Part shown: positions 34,089 to 44,347 of the stretch, one piece after another
Layout: every line of letters starts with the position of its first letter
How positions within the stretch are numbered: position 1 is the first letter of the stretch
Assembly: GCA_004352715.1 (NCBI GenBank)
Contig: SCFE01000026.1
Span: 606,196-670,195, forward strand
DNA length: 64,000 nucleotides
Direction of reading: 5' to 3'
Origin: Hofstenia miamia
Taxonomy: Eukaryota; Xenacoelomorpha; Acoela
Translations under genes and position numbers: made by a program
Notes under the pieces: generated by a model
Databases searched by the model: none
What the model saw: only the letters and a program-made list of their open reading frames with translations
What the model was told of the DNA's origin: nothing

Positions 34089-37000
34089 CTAAATGCACAT
34101 CAATTAGAATGAATAGTATATTTGAAGGGTAAAATCAGGTAGGTATTTGTTATATATGATTTACCAGAAAACTACGTGTAATAAAAAATTAATTCAACAA
34201 ATTTTGATTAATTTTAATAAAAAAATGCAAAACTTTCAACAAAAAGTATGAAAAATTAAAATCTTACTATTGTTGTCATATACTTTTAAACATGTTTCTT
34301 AAATTCCAGAACACATTGGACACATGTGGTCAGAAAATAGGCTCTCACCAACATGCAATAATAAGAATTTCTAGGTATACAGTAAGAAAAACTTTAGCAC
34401 TAATTTTATTCGACCCATTATTGTTTAAACTGTAAGCAATGTATGATATCTTGTTACAGTGTATCCTCGATCGCCCGACCCATACTGAGTGAACACCTAC
34501 GGAAAAAGGGCCTGATAATCTCAATTGTATATATCAATTTAATCCACAAAAATTCAGGTTAATAAGCATAGAATCGCACAAACTGTTAAATTCAGTTTCG
34601 GCGCATTGCATGTCCAAAGCTTTGAAAAATCAGATACCCGATATTGGTGAGAAAATGGAGGCAGGATAATTGAAAAACAGGTTTATGAAAATACACTGTA
34701 TAAGGTATCATATTTGAATTACTGCAGAAATCAAAATTCTTTTCGGATTATTATCAAATCTTTGAAACGAAAAATCCGATAAATACACAGTGGTAAAAAA
34801 TTAACGATTTCTATTTATATTGGAATGAGCCACTTCGGCTAAATCCCAATTTAAGTTCCACAAATCTTTATACCTCTTAAATAATCCACAGCGCATGGTA
34901 CACCGATACCACTGCAGAATCGCATGAGATTAGTTCCGCTTAACATATTTAGTTACACGCTCTATAATTTCATAAACTCCACCGATTTATTTAGGAAAAT
35001 ATGTATGATTTATTGGATGCTTTTTTCTTCTAGTACGAGTGTGTGGGGAATAACAATGACATTTTGTGAGAATATTCCACGACAAACACGCTTGTTAAAA
35101 ATGTAGGGAATATTGTAAGAAACGACAGGAATCACCTCTAGTGTAGTAATCGAAATTGGAAACAGTACTTAACGAATTAATGATGCTAATTTCGTGGGAT
35201 TTCAATTCTTAATTTTTAGAATGCATCTTCAATAACATTTTCTTGTGAATCTCTAAATCAGGAAAATCATTTATGGTAGAGGAATATTCACAAAAAACTA
35301 GAATTTGATGCTGAATGTATTACTTTCAAAAAGCCATAGTACTTAGTGCCAATATAATAATATACAGTGGTGTACGCAAGGGGGACATGGTGGAATGTCC
35401 GCCCCATCATGTTTTCAAAATAGATTTTGAGTGGCTAAGTAAAAAATTTTTGGTAAAAGGCTTAAAATATTTTTAATACTAAGATGTATATTTTCAATAT
35501 TTTTCAAAATGTCGAGGTGTTTAGCAATGCGTTTGTTCATGACAGATGTACCACCCCTATCTATTATATTCAAGTGCCAGTGTATGAAATTGAATGTTAG
35601 GTTTCTTATCTTAAAGACCTGCATGCATTCTAAGAAAAAGTCTTACAGCACAAAACTCCTCAAATGAGATTTTGCCGTCTTCGTCTGTATCTGCATGTAT
35701 GATGGTTTTATCGACAATCTGTTGAAGTTGAGTATCTTTCAGGTTAGTTCCAACCTAAAGGGTAACAAGGTAAACGTAGAAAATGACTATACATTTAAAA
35801 AAGTGCGTATGAAAATAATTACCATCATTTTGAGCACTTGGAACAATTCTCCGTTGCTAATGTAACCGTCTTTGTCAATATCATAAATCATAAACGCAAC
35901 TAAACGACATTGTTAGAATGACCTCCTCCCAAAAAAATAGCAATAAAACTCCCTTCATAAATGCAACAGTGGTACATTTCAATTTCACATTGTGAGAGCG
36001 ATTTTATTATCCAAACAATCACTATTAGGAATATCAAACAAATTAAGCGCATGGACAGATTTCATTTGAAATTAAGTAAGTGTGCATATTTTTAATTTTG
36101 TAAATATCCATGTATAGTAGTTTGTAGTATTTGTTTGTTTGTTTATTTTAGCAATAAATTTGCTTGACTCAACTCTATGTTAAAAGACAATTTGTAGTTA
36201 CTTACACGGCCCATACCCGCCCCCAGTCCAATTCTTAAAATCTGACCCACTGAAATAAAAAAATTAAGCATTTTTTAACAAAACAAATTATGCACACCTC
36301 CCTGATATAGTGCTCAATTTGTGATTTTCCCTCTAATTGATCGCACTTTGACTGCGTACTAAAAGCGTCGAAGCAGAAAAGTAAGTCGTTTTGGACAGTG
36401 TTTCCAAAAGTATAAAATATGAGAAAATCTTGTTGTAGTTATATATAAATGTCCATTTCTTCAAAAGACTTTAACAATGTTGCCACTTGACAATTTGACG
36501 GATTTAATTTATTTAGATTGCAATACTTTCAACATTTTAGCAGTGTAGCATAAGCTTACATCTCGACAGTTGAAATGGGGGTGATGAGGGATATATAGCA
36601 CTCCTAGAATTTCAGAAAAGTTTGACTATATACCTCCCTAAAAATGCTCAGTGAAAAATACTAAGTTTTTAACAAAAAACGACATTTTTATATATATATA
36701 GTGACCGTTTGTTTATCCTCTGAAAAATATGCTTAAGCATGTGATTTGGGTAGAATTTCCACCCAGAAATAAAACCAACGTTTTTTAAATAAAAAGCCCC
36801 TGATATTACATTGTTCAGACGATACTGTGCCGACTAGGGAACGTTTTTTCACCTTACATCTCCGCGCACCGCGTCGATTTTTTTTGAATTTAGATTTTAA
36901 TTACTTGATAGACGGCACTCACATGAAGTAAATTGAATACAGCAGCTGTTTAAAATCCATTTTTAATGTAGATATTCATTGAATGAATTAATTCCAACCA

Positions 37001-40000
37001 ACCACTAATATTTCACTATTCAATGCAATTACGTTATGCTGCTATTGAAAGCGGCGGTGAAATGAGGTTTTAGGATCATTTATGTAAATAAATCAAGTGA
37101 CATACGAAATTCTCAAGTGAGCCGCAAAAGCTGATCTCTAACAAAGCTTTTCCCCACTTTCACTCACGCAATTAACGACTAGCAAATTAAATACCTGTTC
37201 CAATGACATTTGGAAGTAATTGAAAGGTTTATTGCGAAATAAATAATGTGCCACTGCAACACTTAAAAAAGTAATTTTAATCCCATCAGACTACAAACTC
37301 ACGTATGAACTTTCTAATGTTTCTAGAGCTTTTTAAATATGACGCGGTTGAAAGTCAAGCTGATTAATTTCATAATTTAAAGAGTGGAGAAAATCAGGGA
37401 ATTTTGTAAGCACATCAATCGACTTTACCACAAACAAATTACATACGAACGCAAAATTTACATTCAAGTTTAAAAAGAAAAAATTCATTGTTGTATGCAT
37501 GGATAACATTATCTACCGAGCTTCTAACGAGCCGAGCCGAGCTTGAGCAGAGTATTGGTTATACNNNNNNNNNNNNNNNNNNNNNNNNNNNNNNNNNNNN
37601 NNNNNNNNNNNNNNNNNNNNNNNNNNNNNNNNNNNNNNNNNNNNNNNNNNNNNNNNNNNNNNNNNNNNNNNNNNNNNNNNNNNNNNNNNNNNNNNNNNNN
37701 NNNNNNNNNNNNNNNNNNNNNNNNNNNNNNNNNNNNNNNNNNNNNNNNNNNNNNNNNNNNNNNNNNNNNNNNNNNNNNNNNNNNNNNNNNNNNNNNNNNN
37801 NNTTACTCAAAATTTAAACAATTCGAGCCGAGCTGAGCTAGGAAATTACGGCTCGTTGACAAGTCTGTTATCTACTACTATATCAAGAACTTCAACTGCA
37901 ATTTCGCAAGAATGACTATTGTTGATTTGTACTCGATAAACAACTGTTTGCTTTTGATAAGAACCATTTCGTTCTTTCTTGGGCTAAGTAAACATTTTTA
38001 TTGACTGTTGGGATGTAATAGCCCGTGTGATTTTTTAAGATCAATTCGGTTTCAACCCACAGAAATTGCTTGATGAGTTCGCATGCGTGTGAGAATGGAT
38101 ATTAGCGTTTTTAACTGCGAAATCAATCACGATAGAATGAAGCGACAGAGATTTTAATAAATTTAATGAAACAGGAGCGTAATTTCGAAAAGGAATGAGA
38201 ATTTATTACTGTAGCAAAAGGAAAATAATTTAACTATGTAAAGTTGAACGTAATGGAATTGTATAAATTGCGTGTAGTCTGATGAGAAATGGGGCCGAGG
38301 TAACATGAAAACCTTACTCACACACACACACACACACACGTATACACACTTAAAGCCCACAGTAGAATTAATAACTGTTTTATAGCGTTCAAAAATGAAC
38401 AGACGGAGAACGTAATTGATTTACAGGGAATACAATTTAAATGAGCGTATTACTCGCTACTCGACTAAGTGTTTTCCCAATTTGAAAAGTGTTCTAAAAT
38501 GCATTGGGCTGAAATAAATGAATTTTTACAACTCACACATAAAAAGCACTCACGCGGCGACACTGCAAAGTATTGAAAATAAAAATGATGAATATTATGT
38601 TAGTAATGTTACAATCGTGCAAGCATGCAAATATGTTCCGTCATTTAATGAAAAATGAGGGAATACAAGAGGAAACAAAGATTCATTTGCTTATAGCTAA
38701 TAAGCACTTACATTTGAGTTTAGATTCTTTGTCACCTTTAACGGAGAACTGAGAAACACCTTGGATGAATTCTACAAAAGGTAAGATGACAGAGGGATCG
38801 TAAACATAATATATCATGTACAAAACATTCAATGAGGTACTCGGTGTTTAATCAGCATGCTGTACTTTCACAGTCCTATTAGTCAGTTATGCTACAGATG
38901 TGCTGCAGCCGGGGTAAAGCATAACGGTGAGAGGGGCCGCTAGGGGGCGGGGGTTCTGGAATTATATTGGGGGGCGACTCTGGCGTATGTTAAANNNNNN
39001 NNNNNNNNNNNNNNNGTCCTATTAGTCAGTTATGCTACAGATGTGCTGCAGCCGGGGTAAAGCATAACGGTGAGAGGGGCCGCTAGGGGGCGGGGGTTCT
39101 GGAATTATGTTGGGGGGCGACTCTGGCGTATGTTAAATTCCTAAAAAGCTAAAGCGATGAGTTAACAAAATACGCAAGTCTTTCAAAACATTTAAGGAAA
39201 AGGGTTTGTAACAATGTAATCGTCTAATGATGACCACAATATCGTCGTCAACGAAATACTACTGAGAGCTTAACAAAAAAATTCCCCGACGATATTGTAG
39301 CAGGTCCATTGATATACTTACAGCGTAGTTTGGCTTCCTTGTCACATTTCACACTGAAGGATGACACGCCGACTATGAATTCTAGCAAAAGAAATATTTT
39401 TACGCTCACCGATCCACAACTTGTAGCTTTACAACATTAAACACCGCAAGAAACTTTTAGTTCACTTTAATCATATGCGCATTTTATTTGGTTAAATTAA
39501 TTACAATGTAAGCAACACCGACTTAGTCGACCTTCATCAAATTTACTAAATACGTAGATCACAAATGTTGTATGTATTTATTTAACAAATCAATCGTTGT
39601 TCATAATATTTATATGTTATTGAATTGAATGAGTTCGAAATATTTGCAGCGCAGATTTGCTTTAGGATAAAATATTCAAGACACCTTTGCATTCCTGAAC
39701 CGTTGCGCAACATTACATTATTGTTAAAGAATCTGAACAAATATAAAATTCGCCAATTTTCTAAATCTACAAGAACGATCAATATTGAAACAAATAAATC
39801 GATTCAAAATGACACATTCTTTAATCAGTTAAATATAATTTGCAGCAGTAAATTTCCGAGGGAAACTGTTTTCTAGTATAGAGATTTTGAAGTTGTTTTT
39901 GGTGTTTGAATAGCGATTAGAAAATAATTTTTTTACAGTGATAATTGTAACTTCTACCTATCATTAATGACTTACACCGAAGAACACCCGAGTTGTAACA

Positions 40001-43000
40001 ACTCACAGTAGTCATATTGGGATTTGGGAATTTTTTATAAAAATAATTTGTTGTTTTGAAAATATATCAAAAGAAACACAAACAGCTATGATATTGGGAT
40101 ATGTCTACAAAGTTGAAGAAAGGAATCTTCATCCACGATTTCACACCACTAACACCCAAATGAATATCAATTTCTCAATATGGTGATGACTTATTGTACC
40201 CATAAAATGTACCTCATTACAGAGTCTGTGGTCAGTTTTGATTTCTTAGAGGATATAGAAGTGAAGTATTAGAAATATTTCGAAAAATTGATATCTACAG
40301 AATCTATTTGCGCATCGGCTTGATCAACAGTCAAAACCCCACTATGACTATTAAGGTCAGCTTTGAGTCAAGGTTTGACGAAGGAGTATTATTTGCTTTA
40401 TTGCACTGCTTAGAACAACCATTAACGCAACGCTTATTTTGAAAATTGGTATTAAAGGTTATCATTACATGGGAATGAGGAAAAATATTTGGACGTGATT
40501 GTCATATACAATCTAAACGTACACAACTAATGCGATAGATCCAAACAAATTTCAAAAAATTGTGTTAAAATCGAATAAATTTTTCTAAACAAAAAGATGA
40601 AAGAATTCTAGTTGTTGCCATTTAAATTATTCCCATATTTGCTTTCATGGCAAAATAAAAGCATTTGTTAATGACTTTACTAAATACTAGATTGCTCAAT
40701 TTAAGATAATGTAGAACTTGGAATGCATTTTGCCAAAACATGCAATAAAATATACCTTCGAAATCAATTTCGCCATTACCATCTGCGTCAAAAATGTCAA
40801 TGACTCTCTGCACCAATGGATTTTGCTGTAGTTCGGGGAGTGACATAAATTCTTCAACGGATAAAGCACCATTATTGTCCAAATCTAACTTTTTAAAGCG
40901 TTTACCCAAACGTCTGATTTCATCAGCGTCAACTAAATTTAAATTTAGAACCTAGAACATTTAATGAGATACAACTTAGATGAAACAAACGCGTTTTTTA
41001 AGATCACTTTTGATAACACAGAGAAACGAAAAACAAGCACATACGGAAACAAATTTGTTTGATAAAAGGGCTTCATGAAATAAGCTGGATAATTGAAAAT
41101 AAATAGAGGCCAGCAGAAAATTTCAATTTTTTGAAAATTTCAGAAGTTTTCGAACATGTGACCTATTATAACACAACGCATGTATACTATTCAGAGTAAA
41201 TGTATATTTTTTTTAACCTGCTCAAAAATGGAATATTTAAACAAGTATTGGTTACTAGGGGTTATAACAATTTTATTGGGGTGGAGATCGAGTCGCTTGG
41301 TGCTTTGCACTCAAGTGTATTATCTCCAAATATAATATAGGATCTCTATAGCAGGCAGACAGTAAATGCTCACGAGTTACCCAGTTAGTAGCCTTGGTTG
41401 GCGAAAGCTGGAGAGGCGCAACCCTCTCATGAAGCTCAGCCTTTGGCTTCACTCTCTGCTGATCAGACTCAACACAGATCAGCACTCTGCGTGCCGGGGG
41501 TCGCCAGAGGTCAAGCATGATTAAACCGGCCTTAGCGGGCACACTTCCAGGGGTAGAGTCCGGATATTAATCTGTTGACTGGTAGAGTAACCCCGACCAA
41601 AACAAAATTGGATAACATAAAAACTAACATTATCTAATGTAGTAAGTCACTATGTTTAAAGTAATAAAGTAGATATGAGACATTATATTTTAGATCTCAT
41701 CGAGTTCTAATTATAGTAAAATATATAAATTTATCAACACAGTGGCCACTTTACGTTGTAGTAGTCTGCAATGTATGAAATTATCAAAAAGTGTACTGAA
41801 CGCGAGTTGTTATTTTTGATAAATCGAAGAAAGCTCATATTCACATTGATTGAATCAATGACTTCGTGTCGAGTGATAGTTGATATCAAAAAGAAAGAAA
41901 CAATTCTAGGAACTAGTAGTAAAGCAATAGGAACTTGTGCAGCTGAAATAAGAACAAGCCCATATACATAGGAAGAAATATATAGGAGAACTGTGCAATT
42001 AAATACGATTAAATCAGGTGACCATCATGTCCATTTATAATGAAAACAGTGGGATGGATTTTCAACGAATGGTCTTCTAAGTTCAATCTAGCGATAAATA
42101 ACAAGAAGACTTTCCTTTGGCGTTTTTCTCTCAGTAATAGCAATTGGTACTGTAACTATGCTTCTATATATAAAGAAAATTCTTGAAACATCTCATATGA
42201 GATTCCCTTCTGTTTTAGCGTAAATAACCATTAGTTGGAGTTTAATAAACCACGGAATCCCTTTCATGTTAATGAGTTATCAAACGTTGTTTGATTTTCT
42301 TTTATCACTCTGAGACGAGTACGTATTAATTTTTCTAGTGGTTTATGATTCAGATTCTGTCGACTTATCAAAACTGCTGAGAAAAAATATTATTATTAGT
42401 ATTCGTATATTTACCCACTTCTAAACAAATCATGTGCAAGTATGTGGAAATGGCTTAGCAATAAACGGAAAAATGGATTGAGCTCATTTAGTCAACGTAG
42501 TCAATATTGTTCAAGTGTATGAAGTAATTTTGCAGTTCCATTCCTTGCATATTAATCTTTAAATTGTTCTTTAAACAAAAACCAATGTCTTATTCTCTCA
42601 ATGCAAGATAAATTTATTTTTAGTTTTTGCTAAAATTTTGTTTTTTTCGGGCATATTAAATTGTTTTATTTAAAATTGGGTATTTCTTTTAGAAGATACC
42701 GAGAGACTAGCTCATTTAAATACTTGGCCACTGAATGCAAAAGTAAGTAAATTGCACTAAAATCAGAACCACAACACTCTTTTTGAATGTTTAAGGAATA
42801 GAATATATTGTGAACCACTTTCTCGAACATTTTTTGACGTTAAATGAAAGCCTGCAACTAACAAACTCTTAATAACAATGTGCACTGATCTTCCATAGTT
42901 AACAAAAAAAAACGAACTTCAATTTGCCAGACTATACAGTTAACGGCAATAAAACTTTTTAAGATTGAAAATAAAAAGCTATTTGCCATTATAAAAATAC

Positions 43001-44347
43001 AACGTCATCAAATCGTTAAATATTGGAAAGATCAAAATATATTTATTTTAAACGGCTTTGGTCATCCATATCAACTTTTCTAATACGAAATTCTAGTTAC
43101 TGATGTCACTTGTTCCGAAGATTTGTATCGATTGCTTCATCTAGCTCCAATACTCTGATTGGAACATGAAGAACATTAGCTATTAATCTGTATCATTTCA
43201 TGCACTTGTGAAGGAATACCAACCACATTATCGCAATTGACTAAAACTAGCCGATCACGATGGGAGGATACCCGATGCCACAAAATTTTGAGAATCTCAA
43301 CTTATTTACTTCTTTGCTAGTATATACATAATTATTTATTATTATTTAGAGCGTACCCATAGTCAGTTAATTTATTATAATAGAATAAAAATTATATAAA
43401 AAGTATAGTTTTTGTGAATAGCAGACTGTCTAATATCTCTAAAGATCATTTAAAATAATGTTTCTGAAAAATTTCTACATTTGTCTCTTCCAGTCTTTCT
43501 AGTAATTATAATAAGTGGGAAAATTTATAAGCGCCTCTATAAAAATTACGAAATTTCAAGCTTTAATAGCGAGGCGAAAAAAATATCTAAAGAGCACTTA
43601 GGAGAAATAATAAGATTATTGTAGTGCTAACGAAAAAGTGATATAATGCAAAAGACTAAAACCTTAACCCTATTCTAGCTGGGTAGTTTGCGCTCCTCGG
43701 ACTGGGGGAGCATTTCTTATCCTTATCTAACCTTAGATTTGATTATGATATTTAAAGTAAAGTTTGCACAAATATTCACCATATCGGCACTATCAATTTG
43801 GAACGTTCAGAAATTTGATGCCCTCATCTAAAGATTTGGGGATTTTTTTTAAATAAATTAAATATTGGTTTTAACAGGTAGAAATGGTGGAATTCACTAG
43901 AATTCATTCTTAACTTATCAAAATAAAATATTTCTGTTTACTTTACATACATTGTTTCATACTAACAATAACTTTTTTCAAAAAAACTATGCTCTGGTTG
44001 AAAAACAATACCATATATTAAATCATCAAATATTTTCAAAAATTAGGTTAGGAGTTATGATTATGATAGTCAATAAAAGCTAGAAAAAGTCACCAAGTTT
44101 CATTATGAAAGTTCCAAAACTTTTTAAGTAATAATCAAAAGTATAACGGAGAGGATATTCTACCCCCCCCCCCCCCTCATAATTTATTAAAATAATTTTT
44201 GAGTTTTTGAAGTCATCACATGTTCTACATGATGATAAACCAATACAACTTTTTAAGAATGCATAATATAATATAATTAAGCTACAAAAAATCCTAAAGT
44301 GACTTACAGGTTGAGCACAATTCCATAGGGATTGACGTTTCATTACC
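34041..44347 (-). CDS. PPP3R1: Calcineurin B (regulatory subunit of protein phosphatase 3)
   Basis: Calcineurin B is the myristoylated EF-hand subunit that binds the catalytic A subunit and makes the phosphatase Ca2+-dependent. Coding exons in transcript order: 44308-44347, 40756-40932, then 39322-39381 or 38712-38771, 35823-35899, 35647-35754 and 34041-34088 (TAA). All junctions are GT-AG and in phase. With one initiator ATG from an unseen upstream exon, the total is 170 residues, equal to human. The start GNETSIP keeps the myristoylated Gly. The four EF loops are [36 protein letters not shown] and [12 protein letters not shown], all with acidic positions 1, 3 and 12. The C-terminus is HKKMVVEV. 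Introns contain a GGCTC MITE, a TA-flanked MITE and two gaps. The ATG exon should lie above 44347. Confidence 0.96.
34457..34698. mobile_element. Possible small TA-flanked MITE
   Basis: TA-flanked ends CAGTGTATCCTCGATCGCCC and, in reverse, CAGTGTATTTTCATAAACC share eight terminal bases. The left end resembles pogo/Tigger-type termini. It lies in the last calcineurin B intron. The inverted match is short, so the call is weak. Confidence 0.35.
35647..35754 (-). CDS. PPP3R1: Calcineurin B exon, EF-hand 4
   Basis: 108 nt (36 codons), acceptor CCTTTAG, donor [25 protein letters not shown] then [15 protein letters not shown]. Confidence 0.95.
35823..35899 (-). CDS. PPP3R1: Calcineurin B exon, EF-hand 3
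   Basis: 77 nt, acceptor CGTTTAG, donor GTAATT; encodes [20 protein letters not shown] and the following helix to KMM. The intron to the next exon is only 68 nt. Confidence 0.95.
37517..37867. mobile_element. hAT-like MITE, GGCTC family, copy 3
   Basis: The exact 8-bp duplication TTATCTAC flanks it (37509-37516 and 37868-37875). The right end is GCTCGTTGACAAGTCTG; the left has lost the first CAGACTTGTCAA but keeps CTAACGAGCCGAGCC. The centre is replaced by N (37565-37802). It sits in the calcineurin B intron between exons 3b and 4. Confidence 0.85.
37565..37802. other. Assembly gap
   Basis: 238 N inside the MITE. The size is close to what the missing MITE core would need, so the gap estimate looks realistic. 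Confidence 0.95.
38319..38339. repeat. (CA)n microsatellite
   Basis: About ten CA units in a calcineurin B intron. Confidence 0.9.
38712..38771 (-). CDS. PPP3R1: Calcineurin B alternative exon 3b
   Basis: 60 nt between TGTAG and GTAAGT, encoding [20 protein letters not shown], the version closer to the human sequence (17 of 20 by eye). It has the same phase as 3a. Joining 3a to 3b would produce T|AA, a TAA stop, so a functional mRNA can contain only one of them. Skipping both would keep frame but delete the inter-lobe helix. Confidence 0.93.
38873..39137. repeat. 122-bp direct duplication flanking a 21-N gap (probable artefact)
   Basis: 38873-38994 and 39016-39137 are the same sequence except about one base, starting GTCCTATTAGTCAGTTATGC and ending GGCGTATGTTAAA, with N at 38995-39015. 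It contains GGGG runs (GCTAGGGGGCGGGGG). It lies between exons 3a and 3b, so the real intron is probably about 140 bp shorter than drawn. Confidence 0.88.
39322..39381 (-). CDS. PPP3R1: Calcineurin B alternative exon 3a
   Basis: 60 nt between CTAG and GTAAGT, encoding [20 protein letters not shown], the helix and linker between EF-hands 2 and 3. It comes first in the transcript. By eye it is 15 of 20 residues identical to exon 3b but only 38 of 60 bases, so it is an old duplicate held by selection on protein. The human residue Gly in VKGDK is Cys here. Confidence 0.9.
40756..40932 (-). CDS. PPP3R1: Calcineurin B exon, EF-hands 1 and 2
   Basis: 177 nt; the acceptor is AAATTTAG and the donor GTATAT. 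It carries the strongly conserved [11 protein letters not shown] and [18 protein letters not shown] segments. Confidence 0.95.
41273..41590. other. GC-rich island, probable decayed repeat
   Basis: About 300 bp is distinctly GC-richer than its surroundings and open on the minus strand (41273-41542; [40 protein letters not shown]). It lies in the first visible calcineurin B intron without splice sites that fit. I do not recognise a family; a SINE/LINE 3' region or a captured coding piece are possible. Confidence 0.35.
43664..43740. mobile_element. Solitary end of the TTAA MITE family
   Basis: TTAACCCTATTCTAGCTGGG resembles the terminus of the 20218 element with two changes, and a G/C-rich arm follows (CTCCTCGGACTGGGGGAG). 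No opposite end was found downstream. Confidence 0.5.
44308..44347 (-). CDS. PPP3R1: Calcineurin B exon with the myristoylation site
   Basis: Encodes [13 protein letters not shown] plus one base, between TTTTAG and GTAAGT. It starts directly at Gly2, so the ATG must be in a separate upstream exon. This matches the split after the initiator Met that I recall for vertebrate PPP3R1. Confidence 0.9.
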
